A stretch of DNA of 64,000 bases, taken from the NCBI RefSeq assembly GCF_002294995.1, contig NZ_NSGF01000015.1:79193-143192 (forward strand). Reading direction: 5' to 3'. The stretch comes from Mesorhizobium sp. WSM3860. Lineage in GTDB: Bacteria > Pseudomonadota > Alphaproteobacteria > Rhizobiales > Rhizobiaceae. The position numbers and the translations under genes are program-made. Below the pieces are notes generated by a model. The model worked only from the letters and a program-made list of their open reading frames with translations, had not been told where the DNA came from and did not search any database. Each line of letters starts with the position of its first letter. Within the stretch, counting starts at the first letter, position 1. Shown here in pieces: positions 20,326 to 28,430 of the stretch.

Positions 20326-20976
20326 ATGAGCGACCAGGCAAAAGACGAACGCGCGCCCGAGGAAATCGAAGTCAACCAGGCTTCCGAGGCCCGGGCTTCC
20401 GGCGAACGTGCGGAAGGCGGCGTCGACGGCGACTATGAGGCGCTTGTGCGGCTGCTGAAGGAGAACGAGGAACTGAAGGACCGCGCGCTTCGCGTAGCTG
20501 CCGAAATGGAGAATCTGCGGCGCCGTACCGCGCGCGACGTACATGATGCGCGCACCTACGCTGTGGCCAATTTCGCGCGCGACATGCTGTCGGTGTCGGA
20601 CAATTTGCGCCGCGCGCTGGACGCCATTCCGACCGAGGCCAAGGCCTCCGGCGATGCCGGCTTCAAGGCGCTGATCGAGGGCGTCGACCTCACCGAGCGC
20701 GCCATGCTGGCGGCGCTGGAGCGGCACGGCGTGAAGAAGCTCGCGCCCGAAGGAGAGAAGTTCGACCCGAACTTCCATCAGGCGATGTTCGAGGTGCCCA
20801 ACCCCGACGTTCCGGCCGGCACCGTGGTCCAGGTCGTGCAACCCGGCTATTCGATCGGCGAGCGCGTGTTGAGGCCGGCGATGGTCGGCGTCTCCAAGGG
20901 TGGCCCAAAGGCCGCCGCGGCCGAAGCGCCGGTGGAGCCGGGTCCGGTGAACGAGCAGGCCGAGAAGGATGCGTGA
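20326..20976 (+). CDS. grpE: Nucleotide exchange factor GrpE
   Basis: A 216-residue GrpE. An acidic unstructured N-terminus (1-40) precedes the long coiled-coil helix (ENEELKDRALRVAAEMENLRRRT, near 45-70). The four-helix and beta domains follow, with FDPNFHQAMFEVPNPDVPAGTVVQVVQPGY near 150, the family signature. It releases ADP from DnaK. In many Rhizobiales hrcA lies directly upstream; here it does not, and neither dnaK nor dnaJ is nearby. Confidence 0.97.
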   Translation: MSDQAKDERAPEEIEVNQASEARASGERAEGGVDGDYEALVRLLKENEELKDRALRVAAEMENLRRRTARDVHDARTYAVANFARDMLSVSDNLRRALDAIPTEAKASGDAGFKALIEGVDLTERAMLAALERHGVKKLAPEGEKFDPNFHQAMFEVPNPDVPAGTVVQVVQPGYSIGERVLRPAMVGVSKGGPKAAAAEAPVEPGPVNEQAEKDA

Positions 20977-21018
20977 GGGACGAGAGTAGTTAGCAACCGC
21001 CTCCAAAACCTACGGCAT

Positions 21019-21060
21019 GATCGACCGCCCCCGAAGCCTGTCCGATTTCGGGGGACGATC
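21019..21060. terminator. Hairpin between convergent grpE and cupin genes
   Basis: CCCCCGAA (21028-21035) pairs with TTCGGGGG (21047-21054). Outer arms GATCG (21019-21023) and CGATC (21056-21060) extend the stem with mismatches. There is no T-run on either strand, so it would act as a barrier hairpin rather than a classic terminator. Confidence 0.45.
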
Positions 21061-21106
21061 AAAAAGGTCGCCACAATTTATTTGCCGCGCAGCGCTTGCC
21101 TTTTCT

Positions 21107-21886
21107 TCACCCAAGCAGTTCACACCCAAAGCGGCTGACCACATCGGGAAACGTCTCCATGTCCGGCATTCCTACGCCGTCCGGAGGGATGTTTCTGTCG
21201 CCAGCGGGCACACTGGTCGCCCTCAAAAGGTCCTCGAAACCGCCGGGCGTAAAGAAGAACAGCATCCGGGCCGGCCCACGCTTGACCCTATAGCGATGCG
21301 GTACATCGCGTGGCCCAAACAGGAACGAGCCGGGTCCAGCCATGATCTTCCTGCTCCCGATCTCGAACTCGATCTCGCCTTCCATCACCTGGAATGACTC
21401 ATCCTCGCGATGATGGACATGCAGCGGCGCCTCGCCTTCGTTCTCGAGCACTTCGACCAGGGTGAACTGGCCCGCCGTTTGGGCCGCTGTCGCCTTGATC
21501 ACCGCCAGGGAGCCAAGCCACCAGCGCGCCTCCCCTTCCAAGGCGTGACTGCAAAAGGCGCGGGGGGTGCTCGTGCCACCTTCGCCGCCAGCCGCGGCCG
21601 CCACGGAGTGGTAGCCGACCTTGATCGACGCGGAATTCACCATCGAGCAATAGTTTTTGATGCCGGGCAGAGTGGACCAGACTTCGCCAGCCGCCTTGGC
21701 GCTGTCCATGTCCGCCCATTCGAATATCTCCGTCCAGCCTCCCTCGGATTTGAGTAGGCGACGATTGAGGAAACCATGGAGCTTCCGCACCTCGTCATTC
21801 ACTTCATCTTTGGTCTGCAGGAACATCTGCTCGGTGAATCCGGGCTTCAATGCAAATTCGGTGACTTCAACGACTTTCGTATCCAT
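21107..21886 (-). CDS. Monooxygenase-like/cupin fusion protein
   Basis: A 259-residue two-part protein. Residues 1-95 look like a dimeric alpha/beta-barrel (ABM-type) domain, VVEVTEFALKPGFTEQMFLQT...GGWTEIFEWADMDSA. Residues 110-235 are a cupin resembling quercetin dioxygenase-like proteins: PLHVHHREDESFQVMEGE supplies the two His and one Glu metal ligands, and PRDVPHRYRV the last His. An Ala/Gly-rich linker joins them. A redox or dioxygenase role on an aromatic or polyketide-like substrate is possible but unproven. GGAGGAAGTC precedes the ATG. It lies 58 bp downstream of a TetR gene, probably in the same operon. Confidence 0.75.
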   Translation of the reverse strand: MDTKVVEVTEFALKPGFTEQMFLQTKDEVNDEVRKLHGFLNRRLLKSEGGWTEIFEWADMDSAKAAGEVWSTLPGIKNYCSMVNSASIKVGYHSVAAAAGGEGGTSTPRAFCSHALEGEARWWLGSLAVIKATAAQTAGQFTLVEVLENEGEAPLHVHHREDESFQVMEGEIEFEIGSRKIMAGPGSFLFGPRDVPHRYRVKRGPARMLFFFTPGGFEDLLRATSVPAGDRNIPPDGVGMPDMETFPDVVSRFGCELLG

Positions 21887-21944
21887 GACTTCCTCCTTCG
21901 CTATCGAGCGTTGCCCTTTATTTCGCCTCCCGCATTCTGTTCGT

Positions 21945-22556
21945 TCAAGACGTGCCCGTCCGGCCTTTGCCCTTGAGCCAGCAGAGCGCCATTGCCGTTG
22001 CCGTTTCGACGGCCAGATCCACCGTCATGCCGCGTATTCGCATTGCGTTGAACGTCGGAAAGTCGAACAGGAAGCTGATTGCCTGAACGACATCATCGCC
22101 GGGGTCAGCCTCCGCCAGCGCCTCTCGCACGAATCCAGCCACCATGTTCCGCAGGTATTCTTCCCATTCCCGGATGGCAGGAAGCTCCCGCTCACGCAGG
22201 TCGCTTTCGAGATGCTGTCCGCCACGGGAGTAGAAGGCGAACAGCTCGTTCGCGACCCGGCGTAACCGTTCTTTTGGATTAGTCGCCCCGCCGATTATTT
22301 CCTTCACCGCTTCGGGCGACGGAGGACGCAGGCGCTCCATCAGCAATTCGCCGCACGCAGGCACGAGGTCATCCAGGGTAGGAAAATGCTTGTACACGGT
22401 GCCAACGGCGACATCGGCTTCCCCGGCGATATCCTTCCAAGTCGTGCCGAAGATGCCGTTCTTGGTGTGCAGCTTGATTGTCGCGTTGAGAATCCGCTGC
22501 CTCGTATTGGCGAAGGCGGCAGTCCGGGAACCCATGCTGTAGCGGCGAGGAGACAT
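21945..22556 (-). CDS. TetR family transcriptional regulator
   Basis: A 203-residue TetR regulator. The DNA-binding domain spans residues about 17-62 with TTWKDIAGEADVAVGTVYKHFPTLDDL, the TetR helix-turn-helix signature. The C-terminal ligand domain is unassigned. The ATG at 22556 is preceded by AGGTGG. It heads an operon with the cupin fusion gene and is divergent from the TRIC channel gene. A perfect palindrome (22575-22591) lies 18 bp upstream of its start, suggesting autorepression. Confidence 0.9.
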   Translation of the reverse strand: MSPRRYSMGSRTAAFANTRQRILNATIKLHTKNGIFGTTWKDIAGEADVAVGTVYKHFPTLDDLVPACGELLMERLRPPSPEAVKEIIGGATNPKERLRRVANELFAFYSRGGQHLESDLRERELPAIREWEEYLRNMVAGFVREALAEADPGDDVVQAISFLFDFPTFNAMRIRGMTVDLAVETATAMALCWLKGKGRTGTS

Positions 22557-22574
22557 AGTCGCCCACCTAATAAT

Positions 22575-22591
22575 TTGAATGAACTATTCAA
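22575..22591. promoter_or_regulatory. TetR operator candidate
   Basis: TTGAAT (22575-22580) and ATTCAA (22586-22591) are perfect inverted arms around 5 bp, a 17-bp site typical of TetR-family operators. It lies between the divergent TetR and TRIC genes in an AT-rich promoter zone. Confidence 0.6.
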
Positions 22592-22670
22592 TCATTTAAT
22601 TTACCTAAGGTCAATCCCTTTCGTGGGTGTCGCTCGCTATTCCGCGCTCACTGTTTCATTATTCACCCCC

Positions 22671-23303
22671 ATGAACCCGATCGAGTTGCTCGACTATGCC
22701 GGCGTCGCCGTCTTCGCGGCGACCGGCGCGCTTGCCGCGTCGCGCAAAGAGCTCGACATCATCGGCTTCCTGTTTCTGGCAAGCATCACCGGCATCGGCG
22801 GCGGAACGCTGCGCGACGTCATCCTCAACCTGCCGGTGTTCTGGGTCGCCAACAGCGGCTATGTGTTGATCTGCGCCGTAATGGCGGTGCTTGTCTTCTT
22901 CAGCGCCCATCGCGTCGAATCCCGTTACAAGCTGCTGCTCTGGCTCGATGCGATCGGGCTTGCCGCGTTTGCGGTGATGGGCGCTGCAAAGGGCCTGGCG
23001 ATCACCGGCTCGCCGGTCGTGTCAGTCATCACCGGGGTGCTCACCGCGACCTTCGGCGGCATATTGCGCGACCTGATCGCGGGCGAGCCTTCCGTGCTGC
23101 TAAGGCCCGAAATCTATGTCACGGCGGCGCTTGCCGGTGCAGCGCTCTTCACCTTTGGCGATCTCGTTGGCATGTCGGCCCTGCCATCCAGCCTGCTCGG
23201 CTTTGCGGCGGCATTCCTGGTGCGGGGCGGGGCGCTGAAATTCGGCTGGTCGTTCCCGGCCTATAAGAGCCGGCCCGGGCGAAGGCCGGAGGATATTCCT
23301 TAG
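22671..23303 (+). CDS. Trimeric intracellular cation (TRIC) channel family protein
   Basis: A 210-residue membrane protein of the UPF0126/TRIC family with about seven hydrophobic helices. It shows the internal duplication typical of the family: FAATGALAASRKELDIIGFLFLA and GIGGGTLRDVIL in the first half, FAVMGAAKGLAITGS and TFGGILRDLIAGEPS in the second. Homologues form trimeric K+ channels. ATG 22671 starts MNPIELLDYAGVAVF, the family N-terminus; the frame is open further upstream but crosses the TetR gene. A heptamer-repeat hairpin follows the stop codon. Confidence 0.9.
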   Translation: MNPIELLDYAGVAVFAATGALAASRKELDIIGFLFLASITGIGGGTLRDVILNLPVFWVANSGYVLICAVMAVLVFFSAHRVESRYKLLLWLDAIGLAAFAVMGAAKGLAITGSPVVSVITGVLTATFGGILRDLIAGEPSVLLRPEIYVTAALAGAALFTFGDLVGMSALPSSLLGFAAAFLVRGGALKFGWSFPAYKSRPGRRPEDIP

Positions 23304-23305
23304 TA

Positions 23306-23392
23306 GTGAATGGTGAATGGTGAATGGTAAATAGTGAATAGTCGGCAAACGGCAGGGCGTGTGCTCCCAACCATTCACCATTCACCATTCAC
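23306..23392. repeat. Heptamer tandem repeat forming a 23-bp perfect inverted repeat
   Basis: The left arm is GTGAATG three times, then GTAAATA and GTGAATA (23306-23340). The right arm (23370-23392) is the exact reverse complement of 23306-23328, giving a 23-bp stem around a 41-nt loop with the core GGCGTGTGCTCC. It fills the 97-bp gap between convergent TRIC and olsB genes and may stop transcription from both sides. A related element lies at 31634-31697. Confidence 0.85.
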
Positions 23393-23400
23393 CAATTGCC

Positions 23401-24285
23401 TCACGCCGCGAAACGCTGGCCTTCGCCGCCATAGTAGTTGACGTAGCGGGCGCCGATCTCCTTGACCGGCATGACGACGAAAATGTCGACGGTGGAGAAT
23501 TCGTGGTCGATGACGCAGCCGTCACCGATGCGGGCGCCGACGCGCAGATAGCCTTTGACGAGCGGCGGCATGGCGGCGATCGCGGCCTTGGCATTGACCG
23601 CCTCGATCGGCATCAGGTCCATCGAGCAGTAGCGGCCGGCCACCGCCCGGACATCCCAAGCCTGGTCGGTGCGGCAGTGATGGGCGAGATAGGTAAGCGC
23701 CTCGGCATGTGCGGCCGGCACAGTGCCGTGGAAGGAGGCGCAACCGGTCATCACGCCGATGCCGTAATGGTTGATATAGGCCCAGATGCCTTGCCAGAGC
23801 GCCTCGATGGTGCGCTTGGAGCGGTATTCCGGCAGCACGCAGGAGCGCCCGAGCTCGAGGAAGCGCTGGCCCGGATGGCGCGCCACCAGCTTGGTCAGCT
23901 CGAACTCGCCCTCGGAGTAGAAGCCGCCCGCCGCGGTGGCGATCTCCTGCCGCAGCAGGCGATAGGTGCCGACGATGCGGCGGTGCTCCGGGCCGGGAAG
24001 CGCGGTGTCGAAAACCAGGAGATGATCGCAGAGCGGGTCGAAACGGTCGGCATCGCGCCGATCCTGCGCCTGGAACAAATCCTTCCTCGCGCCAAGCTCG
24101 TCAAAAAATACCCGATAGCGCACTTCCTGGGCGGCGGCGATCTCGGCCCCGTTGCGGGCGAGCCGCACTTCCAGGTTGCCAATGCGGCCCAGCGGTGCGC
24201 CGCTTGCGACAGCGTCGGCAGCACGCGCGCCGAGAAGGGCGCTGGGGTTCGGCCGAGTATCGCATTCAGGCATGACTGTATGCAC
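23401..24285 (-). CDS. olsB: L-ornithine N-alpha-acyltransferase
   Basis: A 294-residue GNAT-fold acyltransferase of the OlsB family. Diagnostic stretches are EVRYRVFFDELGA near residue 55, FELTKLV...LELGRSCVLPEYR near 130-155, and the C-terminal LVKGYLRVGARIGDG...EFSTVDIFVVMP. OlsB transfers a 3-hydroxyacyl group from ACP to ornithine, the first step of phosphorus-free ornithine lipids; the partner olsA is not in this window. The GTG at 24285 is the likely start, since AAGGAG lies 8 nt upstream and is too far (20 nt) from the next ATG. A Pho box lies about 52 bp upstream. Confidence 0.93.
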   Translation of the reverse strand: MHTVMPECDTRPNPSALLGARAADAVASGAPLGRIGNLEVRLARNGAEIAAAQEVRYRVFFDELGARKDLFQAQDRRDADRFDPLCDHLLVFDTALPGPEHRRIVGTYRLLRQEIATAAGGFYSEGEFELTKLVARHPGQRFLELGRSCVLPEYRSKRTIEALWQGIWAYINHYGIGVMTGCASFHGTVPAAHAEALTYLAHHCRTDQAWDVRAVAGRYCSMDLMPIEAVNAKAAIAAMPPLVKGYLRVGARIGDGCVIDHEFSTVDIFVVMPVKEIGARYVNYYGGEGQRFAA

Positions 24286-24336
24286 GAGTGATTCTCCTTC
24301 GAGCCATCCCTCTTGGCACGGGGATACGGTGTAGGT

Positions 24337-24354
24337 GCAACAGGATTGTGACAG
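24337..24354 (-). promoter_or_regulatory. Pho box upstream of olsB
   Basis: Read on the minus strand this is CTGTCAC-AATC-CTGTTGC, two 7-bp direct repeats separated by 4 bp, the classic PhoB layout. The first half matches CTGTCAT in 6 of 7 positions and the second in 5 of 7. The site lies 52 bp before the GTG start. Sinorhizobium olsB is induced by phosphate starvation through PhoB, which supports the call. Confidence 0.75.
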
Positions 24355-24471
24355 TACCGTGATACGGCGATCCCGGCAATACTTCGTCGGCTGGGCAATA
24401 CCCTCAACCGGCTATCCTATGGCTGCGAAAGCCAAGCAATCCAAGGCGTTCGGGAAAGTCTAAAAAATTCG

Positions 24472-26751
24472 TTACGCCGCAGCCTGGCTCTCAACGGCTT
24501 GGACGAGCGCATCAGGGTCGAGAGGCTTGGTGACGAAACCGCTGGCGCCGTGGGCCAGCACTGTATGGCGTGTCTTTTCCTGGCTGTCGGCCGAAAGCAC
24601 CATGATCGGGATCGGCGGCACCGCAAGCGCTTCCTCATGGCGGCGGATGGCAGCGATCGCGTCCAGCCCGTCCATCACCGGCATGTGCAGGTCCATCAGC
24701 ACGACGTCGAAACGATGCTTTAGGCCGGCGTCGGTGACGGCTTCGACCGCGGCCTTGCCGTTGCCGACGATCTTGACGCGATGTCCCGCCTTGAGCAGCG
24801 TGGCGCGGGCAAGCATCGCGTTGATGTCATTGTCCTCGGCGATCAGCACGGACAGGCCCTGGTCGCGGCGGCGGACGGACGCGGCGCCGCGCGGTTCCGG
24901 TCGCGGCTCGGCGGGCGCCGGCACATGGCTGGTCAACAGCACGCGCAGCAGCGTTTCGCCGCGCACCGGCCGGGCGAGGAACGTCGCGTAGCCGTTGGCG
25001 CGGAATTCGCCAAGCATGCCGCGATCGGCGGGTGCAATCAGGGTGATGGCCTGGCAGTCGACAAAACCGCTCTGACGCAGCCGCTTGAGCAGGCGGCCGT
25101 CGCTGTTCTCGAGCGCGGCATCGACCAGAAGCACGTTGCAGCCGGCGGCGAAGCCAACGGCCTGGTCCGGCGTGGCCGCGATCTCGACGGCACCGCCATG
25201 CGCGCGGACGGTGCGAGCGATGGCATCGGCCTCGACCGCATTCTTGGACACGATCACCGCGCGCCGGTCCGAGAGGATGTCCCGGCGATATTGCGGCGGT
25301 TGGGTTGCCGCGGTCGCCGGAATGTCGAAGACGAATTCGGATCCCTCGCCGAGCCGGCTCGAAACCGAGATCGTGCCGCCCATGGCGATCACCAGGCGCT
25401 TGGAGATGGCAAGGCCGAGACCGGCGCCGCCGTGCACCCTGGTCGAAGTACCGTCGGATTGCTCGAATTCCTCGAAGATGCGCTCCATATCCTCTTCGCG
25501 CAGCCCCGGACCGGTGTCGGCGATGGTGAAGCGGATGCGGTCGGTGCCCTCGGTGCTGGCGCGCGCGACGATAAGCAGCACGCCGCCTGCGTCGGTGAAC
25601 TTGACGGCATTGCCGATGAGATTGAGCAGCACCTGGCGCACGCGTCCGGGGTCGGCGGTGATCATCTGCGGCACGTCGGGCTCGACGTGACAGCCGAGGC
25701 CGATGTTCTTGGAGAAGGCCTTCGCCGCCAGCAGCTCGATGATGTTGTCGGCGATCTCGCGCAGCGACGTCGGCTGCGGCTCGGGATCGAAGCGGCCGGC
25801 CTCGATCTTGGAATAGTCGAGCAGGTCCTCGATCAGCGCCAGCAGCGAGCTTGCGGAAGTCGAGACTGCACCGACATAGGTACGCTGCTCGGGCGACAGG
25901 TCGGTGTCGGCAAGCAGCTTCGCCATGCCCATGATGCCATTCATCGGGGTGCGGATCTCGTGGCTGACGGTGGCAAGGAAGCGCGACTTGGCCTGGCTGG
26001 CGTATTCGGCCCGCTCGCGGGCGGTGATCAGCGATGATTCAGCGCGCTTGCGGGCGGTGATGTCACGGGCGATCGCCCGGTGCGAAACAGCACCGCTGTC
26101 TCTGTCGCGCACCGAGAGCTCGATCCAGGAGAACCAGCGCGGCCCGTTCGGTGTGCGGATGGCGACATCGGTAGAGCTCAGGCACTCATGATCCGAAAAG
26201 GCGGCCTCGGGGACGACGCCGACGTCGATGCCGAGCTCGGAAAGCGTCTTGCCGGCGAGGTCGCGCTGATCGATGTCGACGAGCGAGGCGAACACCTTGT
26301 TGGCGTAGACGATGTGGCCGTCGCGGTCGCGATGGACGACGAGGTCGCCGAGCGCATCGATCAGACCGCGAAAACGCTCCTCGCTCTCCTGCATCTCCCA
26401 CATGCGGTCGGCGAGGGTCTCGATCTCGGCGCGGCTGCGGGCGGCCGTCTCGTCGAGAAGTGCGGCGGTGCGGCGCTCAGTACGCTGGTTGCGCAGATGC
26501 ATCATCAGGCCGCCCAGGCCGGTCGCCAGGAGGCCGATGGTGATGAAGATCGGCGCTCCGGTGAGATGCGCCAGCCCGGCCAGGACGACCATGGCGACGA
26601 TCGTCAGGAACGGCAGACCTTCATGACTTTCCGCTTGCAATGCGGGGACCAGCGGCGGCGCGACAAGCACCTGCCGCTTCGGCGCGTCAGGACCCAGTCC
26701 GCCGTCGCCTGCGGCTTTGCTGTCCTGTCTGAAGTCGGAGTCCGCGAGCAT
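24472..26751 (-). CDS. PAS-containing hybrid sensor histidine kinase
   Basis: A 759-residue kinase. Two adjacent membrane helices (about 48-85) precede a coiled segment and a PAS domain (about 125-235). HisKA has the phospho-acceptor His264 in VSHEIRTPMNG. HATPase motifs are NLIGNAVKFT, DTGPGL and GAGLGLAIS. A degenerate receiver-like domain (about 500-615) keeps an Asp in LLVDAALE but lacks the N-terminal acidic pair. The C-terminal receiver is complete, with acidic EDN and Asp687 in LMDLHMP. There is no separate response regulator next door, so output is through another protein or a phosphotransfer relay. The stimulus is unknown. Confidence 0.93.
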   Translation of the reverse strand: MLADSDFRQDSKAAGDGGLGPDAPKRQVLVAPPLVPALQAESHEGLPFLTIVAMVVLAGLAHLTGAPIFITIGLLATGLGGLMMHLRNQRTERRTAALLDETAARSRAEIETLADRMWEMQESEERFRGLIDALGDLVVHRDRDGHIVYANKVFASLVDIDQRDLAGKTLSELGIDVGVVPEAAFSDHECLSSTDVAIRTPNGPRWFSWIELSVRDRDSGAVSHRAIARDITARKRAESSLITARERAEYASQAKSRFLATVSHEIRTPMNGIMGMAKLLADTDLSPEQRTYVGAVSTSASSLLALIEDLLDYSKIEAGRFDPEPQPTSLREIADNIIELLAAKAFSKNIGLGCHVEPDVPQMITADPGRVRQVLLNLIGNAVKFTDAGGVLLIVARASTEGTDRIRFTIADTGPGLREEDMERIFEEFEQSDGTSTRVHGGAGLGLAISKRLVIAMGGTISVSSRLGEGSEFVFDIPATAATQPPQYRRDILSDRRAVIVSKNAVEADAIARTVRAHGGAVEIAATPDQAVGFAAGCNVLLVDAALENSDGRLLKRLRQSGFVDCQAITLIAPADRGMLGEFRANGYATFLARPVRGETLLRVLLTSHVPAPAEPRPEPRGAASVRRRDQGLSVLIAEDNDINAMLARATLLKAGHRVKIVGNGKAAVEAVTDAGLKHRFDVVLMDLHMPVMDGLDAIAAIRRHEEALAVPPIPIMVLSADSQEKTRHTVLAHGASGFVTKPLDPDALVQAVESQAAA

Positions 26752-26890
26752 GCGGAAAACCTTGCCAGACAGAGATTATGGAAGATTGCGGCGGATCGTT
26801 CGAATTTTAGTCTTCCATGCCGATATCCGGCAGTTTTGCCTGGTTTTGGGCAACTTCGGACGGGATATCGCCGGACGCTATTCGTGGGTA

Positions 26891-27880
26891 CTACAGATCG
26901 ACGACCACGCGGCCTCTGATCTTGCCCTCGACGATGTCGCGCGCGGCGCCGATGATGCCGTCGAAGCCGATCGAGCGCGACAGGATCGACAGTTTCTTGA
27001 GGTCGAGGTCGGCGCCGATGCGGCGCCACGCCTCGAGGCGCACCGCTTTCGGCGCCATGACGGAATCGATGCCGAGCAGCGAGACCCCGCGCAGGATGAA
27101 GGGGGCGACGCTCGTCGGAAGGTCCATGCCGCCGGCCAGGCCGCACGCGGCGATCGCGCCGCCATAGGACGTCATCGACAGCACGTTGGCCAGCGTATGG
27201 GTGCCGACCGAGTCGACGCCGCCGGCCCAGCGTTCCTTGGCCAGCGGCTTGGCCGGCTGGCTGAGCTCGTCGCGCGAGATCACCTCGGCCGCGCCCAGGT
27301 CGATCAGATAGGGGCTTTCGGCATTGCGCCCGGTCGAGGCGATCACATGGTAGCCGAGGGTGGAGAGGATCGAAATGGCGACCGAGCCGACGCCGCCGGC
27401 GGCCCCCGTCACCACCACCGGCCCGCGATCCGGCACGATGCCATGCCGCTCCAGCGCCATGACGGCGAGCATTGCCGTATAGCCGGCGGTGCCGACGGCC
27501 ATCGCATCATGCGGGCTCATGCCGTCGGGCAGCGGCACCAGCCAGTCGCCCCTGACGCGGGCGCGGGCGGCATAGGCGCCGTAATGCGTCTCGCCGACGC
27601 CCCAGCCATTGAGGATGACCTTGTCGCCCTTGCGCCAGTCAGCGTGCGAAGATTCGATGACAGTGCCGGCGAAATCGATGCCGGGCACCAGCGGCCAGCG
27701 GCGCACGACCGGGGCCTTGCCGGTGATGGCCAGACCATCCTTGTAATTCACCGTCGTCGCCTCGACGGCGACGGTGACATCGCCTTCCATCAGGTCAGCT
27801 TCGGTGAGGTCGACGATCTCGACCGACTGCTTCTTCTCGGCGTCGCGCGAAACGAGGATGGCTTTGAAGGTATCGGACAC
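26891..27880 (-). CDS. acuI: Acrylyl-CoA reductase-type MDR protein (AcuI/YhdH)
   Basis: A 329-residue zinc-free medium-chain reductase of the YhdH/AcuI group. Key stretches are VNYKDGLAITGKAPVVRRWPLVPGIDFAGTV near residue 43, NGWGVGETHYGAYA near 95 and the NADPH motif VVTGAAGGVGSVA near 150. AcuI reduces toxic acrylyl-CoA to propionyl-CoA with NADPH; that activity is inferred by family. GTG 27880 is the start, with AGGAG 7 nt upstream. It follows lspA in the same direction but a 54-bp gap makes co-transcription uncertain. Confidence 0.88.
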   Translation of the reverse strand: MSDTFKAILVSRDAEKKQSVEIVDLTEADLMEGDVTVAVEATTVNYKDGLAITGKAPVVRRWPLVPGIDFAGTVIESSHADWRKGDKVILNGWGVGETHYGAYAARARVRGDWLVPLPDGMSPHDAMAVGTAGYTAMLAVMALERHGIVPDRGPVVVTGAAGGVGSVAISILSTLGYHVIASTGRNAESPYLIDLGAAEVISRDELSQPAKPLAKERWAGGVDSVGTHTLANVLSMTSYGGAIAACGLAGGMDLPTSVAPFILRGVSLLGIDSVMAPKAVRLEAWRRIGADLDLKKLSILSRSIGFDGIIGAARDIVEGKIRGRVVVDL

Positions 27881-27934
27881 TTTGGTCTCCTCGTTTTTTG
27901 TTTGAAACGACTTTGCGGCGGTGGCCGCGCTAGG

Positions 27935-28423
27935 TCAATTGCCTGGATCCTGGGACCTGGTTTCCCGCCGCCAGCCGATCAGCTCGTCGAAGACGACCAG
28001 CGCCGCGCCGACGGAAATGAAGGCGTCGGCAAAGTTGAACACCGCAAAGGACCAGACTGGCGTGTGGAAAAGAATATAGTCGATCACGTGGCCGTAGACC
28101 GCGCGGTCGATCAGATTGCCGAGCGCGCCGCCGACGATCAGGGCGAAGCCGATCCGGGCAAGGACGTGACCGGCGGGCGTGCGCACCGCCAGATAGAGCA
28201 CGAAGGCGACGACGAGCGCGGCGATGACCACCAGACCGGTGTCGCCGAGGGAGGCGAACATCGAGAAGGCGATGCCGGTGTTGTAGGTGCGAAACAGCGC
28301 CAGGAAAGGCAGCAGATCGACCTTTTCCTGGAAGGCGAGACCGTTTTCCACCAGCTGTTTTATCCACTGGTCGAGTGCGATTGCGAGCACGACCAGCAGG
28401 GCGTAAGGGGACCAGGACTTCAC
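27935..28423 (-). CDS. lspA: Lipoprotein signal peptidase (signal peptidase II)
   Basis: A 162-residue inner-membrane aspartyl protease with four membrane helices. Catalytic aspartates lie in the conserved NLIDRAVYGHVIDYI block and FNFADAFI. It cleaves signal peptides of diacylglyceryl prolipoproteins. The start is a GTG at 28423 preceded by GAGGA. It is 7 bp downstream of the TrmH-family gene and so belongs to the same minus-strand operon. Confidence 0.96.
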   Translation of the reverse strand: MKSWSPYALLVVLAIALDQWIKQLVENGLAFQEKVDLLPFLALFRTYNTGIAFSMFASLGDTGLVVIAALVVAFVLYLAVRTPAGHVLARIGFALIVGGALGNLIDRAVYGHVIDYILFHTPVWSFAVFNFADAFISVGAALVVFDELIGWRRETRSQDPGN

Positions 28424-28430
28424 GATTTCC

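Noticed and set aside
20326..20976. CIRCE/HrcA control of grpE
   Set aside because: No TTAGCACTC-N9-GAGTGCTAA sequence and no hrcA gene upstream.
23306..23392. Possible CRISPR-like array (regular short repeats)
   Set aside because: The repeats are 7 bp, directly abutting with no spacers, and no cas genes are near. It is a tandem heptamer hairpin.
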